Part shown: one piece after another, positions 57,875 through 64,000 of the stretch
How positions within the stretch are numbered: the first letter of the stretch is position 1
Layout of the letters: every line of letters begins with the position of its first letter
Source: JAFGUF01 sp040883315
GTDB lineage: Bacteria > Bacillota > Clostridia > Christensenellales > UMGS416
Assembly (NCBI GenBank): GCA_040883315.1
Contig: JBFLKU010000010.1
Coordinates: 42,490-106,489, forward strand
Reading direction: 5' to 3'
DNA: 64,000 nucleotides
Position numbers and translations under genes: made by a program
Notes under the pieces: model-generated
Databases searched by the model: none
What the model saw: the letters and a program-made list of their open reading frames with translations, nothing else
What the model was told of the DNA's origin: nothing

Positions 57875-58837
57875 ATGAAACCAATAAAAATAATATTAGC
57901 ATTCGTCATCTTCTATTTTATCGCCACCTCCGTAGGCAGCGTAATAGTTCTGGCGGATTCTATCAGCAGGGGCAACAAATATATCGAGTATGCATTCTAT
58001 GCCATGATTGCACTGCTCCTATTAATATTTGTCATCTTCCCACTCATCATGTATTCCTTCACACCCTCCATCACCACCCTCACTATGGTGGGAAAGCGTG
58101 ATGTGCATGCCGTCCGCAAATACAGACGTCATCTTCTGAATACGTTGAATCCGGAGCGAAAAAGCCAGCTGAAAAAAATCCCAGCCAGGGACATTGAGGC
58201 AAACTGCGACTTTATGCTGCAGTACCTGCGGGAGATTACCACGGAAAAGCGAAAAGCCGTGCGAAGCACAGCAATGAAGCTGACCACCACTGTCATAATA
58301 TCGCCCAATTCATTTATAGACGGGCTGGCAGTGCTAATCGGCAACAGCCACATGATATACGAGCTTTCCAAAAGCATTGGTGTCAGGTATTCGTGGAAGG
58401 ATATTATCAATTTCTATTTCAATACCTTCACCATCGCATCTATCACAGGCATAATACAGGAATTTGACGAAGAGATAGAGGAGATAGTCATCTCTATAGC
58501 ACAGGAGTTTTCAGAATTATTGGGAGCGGAGTCCGGCAGATCCATCACCGATTCCATGCCCTTTGCCAATATCCTGTCCAAGGCGATGGTTCCCATATTC
58601 GAGGCAGCCAGCAACTATGCCTACGTGGTGTACAACGGCAATAAATTCCTCAGCACCGTAGTAAACCAGCTGAATGCCAAGCCCCTGAAGCAAGGCCAAG
58701 TGAATAGAGCCGCCCGAAAGCTGGCAAGACGAGAAAAATATAAATACCTCGCCGAAATGACTGCCAAAATCAGCTGGAGCGGCCCAAGAAACATACTAAA
58801 GAAAGTATTTTCCCGAAAAAAGAAAGAGGAAGAATAG
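57875..58837 (+). CDS. DUF697 (YcjF-like) membrane protein
   Basis: A 320-residue protein from the ATG at 57875 (GGAAGAGAG upstream). Two transmembrane helices at about 5-30 and 38-60 lead to a cytoplasmic helical region and a DUF697 domain (about 135-260: TTTVIISPNSFIDGLAVLIGNSHMIYELSKSIGVRYSW ...), ending in a basic tail. DUF697 proteins are often paired with GTPases and associate with the membrane; no GTPase adjoins it here. Terminator downstream. Confidence 0.75.
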   Translation: MKPIKIILAFVIFYFIATSVGSVIVLADSISRGNKYIEYAFYAMIALLLLIFVIFPLIMYSFTPSITTLTMVGKRDVHAVRKYRRHLLNTLNPERKSQLKKIPARDIEANCDFMLQYLREITTEKRKAVRSTAMKLTTTVIISPNSFIDGLAVLIGNSHMIYELSKSIGVRYSWKDIINFYFNTFTIASITGIIQEFDEEIEEIVISIAQEFSELLGAESGRSITDSMPFANILSKAMVPIFEAASNYAYVVYNGNKFLSTVVNQLNAKPLKQGQVNRAARKLARREKYKYLAEMTAKISWSGPRNILKKVFSRKKKEEE

Positions 58838-58846
58838 TCTGCAGCA

Positions 58847-58878
58847 AAAAGCACCTAGGTATATACTTAGGTGCTTTT
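58847..58878 (+). terminator. Rho-independent terminator
   Basis: AAAAGCACCTAGGTATATACTTAGGTGCTTTT stem-loop; ends the DUF697 gene. Confidence 0.88.
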
Positions 58879-58949
58879 ATAAAAATATGGGCATATTCAC
58901 CAACATTGTGAGTGGCAATGTTCCTCTACTGCCCTATTTAAACAAACTA

Positions 58950-58978
58950 TTGTAAATTTATTGCTGTAGTGATATAAT
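58950..58978 (+). promoter_or_regulatory. Promoter of the folT riboswitch transcript
   Basis: TTGTAA, 17-base spacer, TATAAT, about 14 bases before the riboswitch. Confidence 0.75.
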
Positions 58979-58991
58979 GCAGGCAACTCAC

Positions 58992-59090
58992 AATGTCAGA
59001 GTAGACACCATGCGTTAAGTGTTCAGGAATGGGATGTCGTCCTGGAACGAAAAGCAATAGCTTGCGATTGGGTGTTGCGTCCGCTGCATT
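58992..59090 (+). ncRNA. Tetrahydrofolate (THF) riboswitch
   Basis: The conserved parts of the THF aptamer are present in order: GAGTAGACACCATGCGTTAAG, GAATGGGATGTCGTC, AACGAAAAGC, and TGTTGCGTCCGCTGC, with a P1 stem pairing the outer ends (AATG/CATT and CAG/CTG). It lies 70 bases before a folate-family ECF transporter gene, the standard location. Binding of reduced folate would reduce expression of the downstream gene, probably by blocking its ribosome binding site; I did not model the expression platform. Confidence 0.93.
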
Positions 59091-59159
59091 ATACAGGTTT
59101 GTCATCTTCCTGATATAATAGGGCAACTTAGGGCATATTATAGAAGGGAGATTTTTATT

Positions 59160-59717
59160 ATGAAAAAAAAGAATTTTTTCAAGCTCCGTGATTTAGTAAC
59201 GGCAAGTCTTTTCATCGCACTCTCCATAGTCTTCACCAGAATGTTCAGCATCAAATTGTCCGATACAATTCGCCTGAGCTTTGGGCAGACTCCGATAATT
59301 TTGGCGGGTATTCTGCTAGGTCCTATATGGGGGCTTTTGGTAGGAATGCTTTCAGACGTTACAGGCTTTTTGCTTGCTCCTCTTGGTGCATACATTCCCG
59401 GGCTCACTTTGGTGGCAGGGCTTGTAGGCTTCATTCCGGGAATATACAAAAAGTATCTGTTCAAAAATCATATAGAGCTTGCTATCATCGTATCAGTGAT
59501 TGTGGATATGCTAATAGTCAATGGGCTTCTAGCCACGTTTTTCCTATCTCTGGTATACAGCAAAAGAACATTTATGGCGTGGTTCGCCTCCAGAATATGG
59601 ATTGAGGCAATAATGGTGGTAGTTCAGTCTATCGTTTGCACTATTATTGCAAAAATACTGATTAAAAATATTTTCATAGAGAATATTCAGCCATTGCCAG
59701 AACAAACACAAAACTAA
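59160..59717 (+). CDS. folT: Folate ECF transporter substrate-binding subunit
   Basis: A 185-residue integral membrane protein with about six helices. The SLFIALSIVFTRMFSIKL opening with LGPIWGLLVGMLSDVTGFLL is typical of ECF S components of the folate (FolT) family. It binds folate tightly and uses shared ECF energising modules encoded elsewhere. The upstream THF riboswitch supports the substrate. AGAAGGGAG precedes the ATG; terminator follows. Confidence 0.93.
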   Translation: MKKKNFFKLRDLVTASLFIALSIVFTRMFSIKLSDTIRLSFGQTPIILAGILLGPIWGLLVGMLSDVTGFLLAPLGAYIPGLTLVAGLVGFIPGIYKKYLFKNHIELAIIVSVIVDMLIVNGLLATFFLSLVYSKRTFMAWFASRIWIEAIMVVVQSIVCTIIAKILIKNIFIENIQPLPEQTQN

Positions 59718-59737
59718 GTATTAAAATATAAGATGAC

Positions 59738-59768
59738 AAAAGAACTGCTTTTAAAGGCAGTTCTTTCT
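59738..59768 (+). terminator. Rho-independent terminator of folT
   Basis: AAAGAACTGC / GCAGTTCTTT stem. Confidence 0.85.
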
Positions 59769-59862
59769 ATTTGATTAATATGTTTATTTCTCTTTTTGTC
59801 TTGTAACAAAACCTGAAAATGATAAACAGCTTTATCACTAACTCAAATTGACTTTGAGTCTT

Positions 59863-60900
59863 CTATTTCAGCACGCCCTGTGCATAGAACGTGGCGGATA
59901 TGTCTATCACCTCGTCCATCTTTTCTACGTCTCCGTCGAATACTATTCCCTCTATCACGAATATATAGCTTCCGTTTTCCATCACGCATTGTGTCACTAT
60001 GTAGTCCGACAGATATATATAGAATGTAAATATGCCGTCCTTTGTTTCCACTTCAAATGCCTTTATGTTGTTCTCGCCGTCCCACAGCTGCCTTGCCTGC
60101 ATATACTGCACGAGGAATTCGTATGTTTCGCTGGCACTGCCCAGTCCGGATACGCTTTTGTCAAATACCTGCACGGATATTGCCGAGCTGCCGCCGTTTC
60201 CTGTCATCGCCAGTATGCTGTTTGGGTACATTATATTCATGGCTTCGCTGGCTTTCCAGTTTTCAGGCATCTCTATGGATGCATCGCGGAAATCAGCCGA
60301 GTAGTATCTGCCATCCTCTGTCTCCAGCTCGAATTTCTCTACTGCCTTCTCTTCCTTTTGTGCATCTATTCTAATAGATTTCAGCATCTCCATCACAGAC
60401 TCTTCATCCAGCTGTGCGTATACTCCCAGCGACACGGTGTAGTATGCACCGTCGCCTTTTATATGGGCAGAGTAATAGTCCAGGTCGCCGTACTCTATCT
60501 TGTTTATCACGCCTGTTGCGCCCTCGCCAAAGCTGTAGTCTTCATATAGTGTGGTCATCTTGGATTTGCTGGTATATATAAAGGCTCTGGTCTGCTCTAT
60601 AAATTCTTTAAATAAATCATATGTAAAAAGCTCATCTTCTGCCTGAAAAAATCTGGTTACGTGGAAATAAAACTGCACGTCTTTTTCGTCCTCAGTGTCC
60701 ACCTGCCCCTTGGATGAATACTCCTTGCCCACGCCGGTTGTTTTGTTTTTGTATATCACATCCGGCAGCTCAATAGACAGCGCTCTGTCTGCTGTATACA
60801 CAGTTTTTGTTGATGTCATATCGAATGTTTCCGGCTGCTTCTGGCATGCCGCTGCAAATATCAGCAAAAAGGCTGCCCCTAAAATAATTATCTTTTTCAT
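59863..60900 (-). CDS. Lipoprotein, paralogue of the 2161-3297 gene
   Basis: A 345-residue protein with lipobox FAAAC (Cys19). Two similar alpha/beta domains occupy about 35-185 and 190-345; shared segments with the gene at 2161-3297 include VTRFFQAEDELFTYD versus VLRFFAEEDILANME, YYSAHIKGDGAYYTVSL versus TATLLVGEIYYRIIIQ, and SILAMTGNGGSSAISVQVF versus SILSMMTADKYATATVRYY. It is likely an extracytoplasmic, membrane-anchored protein of unknown function. An extended -10 promoter on the minus strand (TGGTATAAT) lies upstream. Confidence 0.75.
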   Translation of the reverse strand: MKKIIILGAAFLLIFAAACQKQPETFDMTSTKTVYTADRALSIELPDVIYKNKTTGVGKEYSSKGQVDTEDEKDVQFYFHVTRFFQAEDELFTYDLFKEFIEQTRAFIYTSKSKMTTLYEDYSFGEGATGVINKIEYGDLDYYSAHIKGDGAYYTVSLGVYAQLDEESVMEMLKSIRIDAQKEEKAVEKFELETEDGRYYSADFRDASIEMPENWKASEAMNIMYPNSILAMTGNGGSSAISVQVFDKSVSGLGSASETYEFLVQYMQARQLWDGENNIKAFEVETKDGIFTFYIYLSDYIVTQCVMENGSYIFVIEGIVFDGDVEKMDEVIDISATFYAQGVLK

Positions 60901-60932
60901 CTCGTTTTCCCATCCGTTGTTTTTGTTCTGAT

Positions 60933-60941
60933 ATTATACCA
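60933..60941 (-). promoter_or_regulatory. Extended -10 promoter of the lipoprotein gene
   Basis: TGGTATAAT on the minus strand, about 30 bases before the gene start. Confidence 0.6.
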
Positions 60942-60988
60942 TGTAATAATGGTGAAAAACAGCAAATGATAAACTAAAATGCATAATG

Positions 60989-60997
60989 TGGTATAAT
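60989..60997 (+). promoter_or_regulatory. Extended -10 promoter of the nitroreductase/GNAT operon
   Basis: TGGTATAAT; 105 bases of AT-rich leader precede the ATG at 61102 with no recognised riboswitch. Confidence 0.6.
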
Positions 60998-61101
60998 GAA
61001 TATGTAAAAAAGATTATTATATGTGTTTTAATGGGTGCAAATGTGACCATTTATATATAAAATACTTGGAAATCAAACTAAATATAAAGGAACGGTAGAA
61101 A

Positions 61102-61707
61102 ATGAATACTCAAAATATTTTTACAGAAAGAAGATCGGTTAATTTTTTTGATAAAACAAAAAAGCTGGATAAAGAGCTTTTAGAGAAAATAATAAACACA
61201 GCCACCCTAGCCCCCTCTGCATACAATCTGCAGCCGTGGAGGCTGATAGCCGTCACATCAGATGAAGCCAAACAAAGGCTTTTCAAGGCAGCCAACAAGC
61301 AGGACAAGGTGCTGGAAGCATCGGTTGTGCTCATTGTGGTTGCCGACTACGAGGGCTACGGACCCCACAATCCAGTGTGGCAGACCAAAGGCATGGAGGG
61401 AATGAAGCTGAAGATGTGGCAGAAGGGATTGGAAAAAGCATACGGCAAAACCGAGAAGAAAAAAATTAAATTCGGCGAAGTCAATTCAGGCATCTTCGCA
61501 ATGTCCATTATGCTATCAGCCAAATACTATGGAGTTGACTCCCACCCCATGGGCGGAATGAACTATGAAAAGGTGAAAAAGGAATTCAACCTTTCCGAGT
61601 GCGAGGAGCCGGCACTGCTGATATGCCTTGGCTATTTCGACCAGTCCCAGACCCTTCGCCCCAGAGAATGGCGCAAGCAATACAGCGACATAGTGGAGAC
61701 TATATAG
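61102..61707 (+). CDS. Nitroreductase-family protein
   Basis: A 201-residue FMN-dependent oxidoreductase-like protein. TERRSVNFFDKTKKLDKELLE and ATLAPSAYNLQPWRLIAV carry the phosphate- and FMN-binding arginine and Ser/Asn residues of the family; SHPMGGMNYEKVKKEFNLSE fits the C-terminal FMN lobe. It would reduce nitro compounds or other electrophiles with NAD(P)H. It is followed after 4 bases by the GNAT gene, so the two form an operon. Confidence 0.85.
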   Translation: MNTQNIFTERRSVNFFDKTKKLDKELLEKIINTATLAPSAYNLQPWRLIAVTSDEAKQRLFKAANKQDKVLEASVVLIVVADYEGYGPHNPVWQTKGMEGMKLKMWQKGLEKAYGKTEKKKIKFGEVNSGIFAMSIMLSAKYYGVDSHPMGGMNYEKVKKEFNLSECEEPALLICLGYFDQSQTLRPREWRKQYSDIVETI

Positions 61708-61711
61708 TTTT

Positions 61712-62182
61712 ATGGATATAGAAATAATAAAGGCAAATCCCGATAGCATGCCAGAGTGCGTGGAGGCACTGGAGGATTCGGAGCTTGGCAGGCGATATTT
61801 TTCCTCTGCCGGCACAGCACACAAAGCATTGCAGGAGGGATTTGACAAAAAGCAGATTTACATAGCCCAAGACAGCCAAAAAAACTGTCTTGGCTTTTTA
61901 TGGTATGTGCCCGATGCCATGTTTCATTCTTTTCCCTTTCTCCATATAATAGCCGTGAAGAGGCAGCATCGTGGAAAAGGCATAGGCAAAAAAATGCTGG
62001 GATTTTTCGAGGACACTTGCTTCGAATCCCACTCAAAGGTGTTTTTGGTGGTTGCGGATTTCAATCCAAAGGCACAAAAGCTATATGAAAGCATGGGATA
62101 CGAAAAAGTCGGTGTCATTCCCGGGCTATATAGGGAGGGAATCACCGAGAACCTGATGATGAAAAAAAGACCGGATCAATAA
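61712..62182 (+). CDS. GNAT-family N-acetyltransferase
   Basis: A 156-residue protein. The acetyl-CoA pyrophosphate-binding motif A is RQHRGKGIGKKML (about 89-101), and motif B segment is NPKAQKLYESMGYEKVG (about 121-137). It transfers acetyl from acetyl-CoA to an amine; substrate unknown. Co-transcribed with the nitroreductase gene. The transcription terminator overlaps its stop codon. Confidence 0.88.
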   Translation: MDIEIIKANPDSMPECVEALEDSELGRRYFSSAGTAHKALQEGFDKKQIYIAQDSQKNCLGFLWYVPDAMFHSFPFLHIIAVKRQHRGKGIGKKMLGFFEDTCFESHSKVFLVVADFNPKAQKLYESMGYEKVGVIPGLYREGITENLMMKKRPDQ

Positions 62183-62208
62183 TTATAAATTATATACTCC
62201 GGTCTTTT
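62165..62208 (+). terminator. Terminator overlapping the GNAT stop codon
   Basis: AAAAGACCGGA / TCCGGTCTTTT stem; the upstream arm codes the last residues of the acetyltransferase, and a T-rich tail follows. Confidence 0.75.
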
Positions 62209-62258
62209 AAATTGTTTACTTTTAGCTTCCTCTTAGTCTATATTCACTATCTGCATAG

Positions 62259-62888
62259 TCAGTGTGCACAGTCAAAATGATTTATGCTTCCGTATTCGTC
62301 CACTTCCTCGTCATGGTCTTCATCGTGGTCGTGGTTGTGGTCGTAGCTATCCAATATGCCATATGCATCCACGTTTTTATCATAAAAAAGCGGGGCTTCC
62401 GGCTGGAAGAATGTCAGCACTCCCTGTGCTGCCAGCAGTGCAGCCACGCCTATCATCACTGCGTATATTTTTTTGCCGTGCTCCTTTTGGCTGATCGTAA
62501 TGCGGTATGCCAAAAATGAGCCAAGTGCTATTGCTATGAATGTGATTATTATATCGTAGAGCAGCTTCTCCTCTATTCCTAGTATCAGCCTGTATCCATA
62601 GAACATCGCAAACATCACCGCCGGCATTATCAGCAAAGCCAGTGCGTGGGCAAATGCAAAATTCTTATATTCTTTGCCGACGAATATATACTGCACCAGA
62701 TATAAAATTACAGCCGGAAAAAAGAAAAGCTTCACATGCTCCCATGGGCTTTCATTCACCGGAAATATCACCGCCAGTGCTTTATAAGGCACTTGTGCAT
62801 ATACAAAATGCCATATTGCTGCCAATGTAAACACTGCGAATACTCCTGCTATCTGCCACGTAAGCAGTTTTTTATTTTCAGATTTCAT
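62259..62888 (-). CDS. DUF6512-like membrane protein with acidic His/Asp tail
   Basis: A 209-residue protein from the ATG at 62888 (GGAGGGGG upstream). Six hydrophobic helices; VFPVNESPWEHVKLFFFPA matches the DUF6512 signature (VNExxWEHxKL). The C-terminus (about 180-209) is a HxDxD-rich tail (DHNHDHDEDHDEEVDEYG), able to bind divalent metal. Function of the family unknown. Terminators separate it from the GNAT gene. Confidence 0.78.
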   Translation of the reverse strand: MKSENKKLLTWQIAGVFAVFTLAAIWHFVYAQVPYKALAVIFPVNESPWEHVKLFFFPAVILYLVQYIFVGKEYKNFAFAHALALLIMPAVMFAMFYGYRLILGIEEKLLYDIIITFIAIALGSFLAYRITISQKEHGKKIYAVMIGVAALLAAQGVLTFFQPEAPLFYDKNVDAYGILDSYDHNHDHDEDHDEEVDEYGSINHFDCAH

Positions 62889-62951
62889 TTTCCCCCTCCT
62901 TTTATCCATCATAGCGAAATGCACCTAATAAACTGTAATAAAATCACACTG

Positions 62952-63647
62952 CTATGTGTTGAATGTTACAAGCAGCATCACCAGGCATGCCGAGAAAAAT
63001 ATCAGCCAGCCTGCCGCTTTGCCTTTTCTATTCATATTCTTGTATTTTGCTATAGATGCCTCATCCACCCAGAACTGCACACGCTGCCCGGAATATAGCC
63101 AATCCTCCAGCATTGGGTTGTATACATAGAAATCCAGCAGCACCGCTATGGCTGCAGATGCCGCCAGCATCACGTAAACAAACCATCTGTTCATCAGGTT
63201 CTCACGCAGTATCACCATGGCTATGTAAAAAACTGTATAGAAAAAAACAATAGATGACAGGCGAATCATATTGGTAGATGCCTGCACCATAGACAAAAGC
63301 TTGTCGGAAAATATCTGTGCCTCTCTGTATGCTTCCTTGTCTCTGCACTTTTCCTCATACCGCATAGAATACCCGGTCTTTTCCCTCTTTGTCCTAAAAA
63401 CCAGCTGGCATTCTTCATCGTCTGAAATAGCTTTTATTTTCAAATGTATTATTTTGTCGCTGTGCTCACGCACGATATCGTAGGCAAAGCCCATACTGTC
63501 CGCTATGTCTGTTTCATCGTCCCGCTCTATAGACACCGAGATTTCATCATATTTGCTCTGCAGATATCTGGATATCTCGCTCCATATGTGCTCGTCCATC
63601 TTCACCACGCTGTAGCAGCTTCTAGCGAATTTTATTCTTTTTTCCAT
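62952..63647 (-). CDS. Two-TM membrane protein, hypothetical
   Basis: A 231-residue protein with a cytoplasmic N-terminal alpha/beta domain (about 1-120, DEHIWSEISRYLQSKYDEIS...) and hydrophobic helices at about 128-150, 155-172 and 205-228. The cytoplasmic part reads VFRTKREKTGYSMRYEEKC. No family is recognised. It is read in the same direction as the DUF6512 gene with a 63-base gap, so they may share a transcript. Confidence 0.68.
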   Translation of the reverse strand: MEKRIKFARSCYSVVKMDEHIWSEISRYLQSKYDEISVSIERDDETDIADSMGFAYDIVREHSDKIIHLKIKAISDDEECQLVFRTKREKTGYSMRYEEKCRDKEAYREAQIFSDKLLSMVQASTNMIRLSSIVFFYTVFYIAMVILRENLMNRWFVYVMLAASAAIAVLLDFYVYNPMLEDWLYSGQRVQFWVDEASIAKYKNMNRKGKAAGWLIFFSACLVMLLVTFNT

Positions 63648-63743
63648 GCTCCATCCTTGTCCATTTCATTTTCGAAATGCTGGGTGCTATATTTATCTTA
63701 CACCATTTTTATCTTACATTATTATATAGATAAGCATAAAAAA

Positions 63744-63767
63744 TAGCCTAAAAACTGATTAGGCTAA
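63744..63767 (-). terminator. Rho-independent terminator (minus strand)
   Basis: TAGCCTAA / TTAGGCTA stem with T run on the minus strand; probably ends the gene at the right edge. Confidence 0.7.
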
Positions 63768-63894
63768 GAGTTAATAATTTGTTAAATATTCGGACATTAT
63801 ATTTCAAATAAATGCTATTATCTAGAAAAATTATATATCAGCTATACTATCCATATTGCAGGATTACATGCGGCTGATTTTATTCTTCTGTCCT

Positions 63895-64000
63895 TTAATA
63901 TAATGCCACAAATAGCATAAGTGCAACGGCAATTATAAACAAAAAGATGCTTATAATTATTTCTGCTTTTTTCATCTTATTATATTTTGCTATGTTTTCA
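63895..64000 (-). CDS. Small or truncated single-TM protein at the right edge
   Basis: An open frame enters from the right edge and stops at 63895-63897; the visible part ends with KKAEIIISIFLFIIAVALMLFVALY, one transmembrane helix. It is either a tiny protein starting at the internal ATG at 63975 or, more likely, the C-terminal anchor of a larger gene cut by the edge. A terminator follows. Confidence 0.45.
   Translation of the reverse strand, partial: ENIAKYNKMKKAEIIISIFLFIIAVALMLFVALY

Noticed and set aside
61000..61101. Riboswitch in the leader of the nitroreductase operon
   Set aside because: About 100 AT-rich bases with no match to any aptamer pattern that I recognise (FMN, glycine, SAM, THF, ZTP).
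1..64000. tRNA or rRNA genes
   Set aside because: No cloverleaf with CCA-type end or conserved ribosomal sequence noticed while reading; a covariance-model search would be needed to exclude them fully.

Overview
The window looks like a chromosomal segment of a Gram-positive member of the Clostridia (Bacillota). Supporting signs are strong AGGAGG-type ribosome binding sites, sigma-A promoters with 17-base spacers, a tetrahydrofolate riboswitch in front of a folT-type ECF transporter, DivIVA-like proteins, many lipobox lipoproteins and a C-terminal NPQTG wall-anchor signal. I cannot name the species. Core genes have intermediate GC; several scattered genes are clearly AT-rich with different codon use and look imported.

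Layout. 1-4.3 kb: host envelope genes, including a gene cut by the left edge. 4.4-26.5 kb: a siphovirus-type structural cluster, all on the minus strand, reading terminase large subunit, portal, scaffold, capsid, connectors, tail terminator, major tail protein, frameshifted tail chaperone, a very short tape measure, distal tail, tail hub, tail fibres, XhlA-like protein, holin, endolysin. It has no visible integrase, repressor, replication genes or small terminase, and it is interrupted by non-phage genes (radical SAM protein, DUF2971 protein, NgoPII-like restriction-modification pair, DUF4064 protein, lipoprotein). The terminase and endolysin keep their catalytic residues. This reads as a long-resident, possibly domesticated particle (gene-transfer-agent-like or PBSX-like). 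26.6-36.7 kb: UPF0303 protein, a two-gene AT-rich ATPase cassette, two tandem-motif DivIVA-like proteins, xylose isomerase under a promoter with a LacI-type palindrome, a DUF4238 protein, an EamA transporter with a histidine-rich tail, and an AT-rich membrane protein. 36.8-44.8 kb: a 1465-residue surface protein with calcium-binding repeats and an NPQTG anchor, then an MSEP-CTERM-type protein overlapping its own exosortase K-like gene. 45-64 kb: aminotransferase, M28 peptidase, MATE exporter, regulators, serine hydrolase/PadR/flavodoxin locus, SIR2-like putative defence gene, YibE/F protein, DUF697 protein, riboswitch-controlled FolT, nitroreductase/GNAT pair and membrane proteins.

Themes. 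(1) Two distinct surface-protein sorting systems lie side by side (sortase-type anchor and exosortase). (2) AT-rich genes with known or suspected defence roles are sprinkled singly or in pairs, and several sit beside small dispersed double-hairpin repeats; the SIR2-like gene is bracketed by two inverted copies. (3) The phage-like cluster has only structural, packaging and lysis functions.

Limits: all homology statements come from reading motifs in translated sequence, with no database search. Start sites were chosen by ribosome binding site and overlap.
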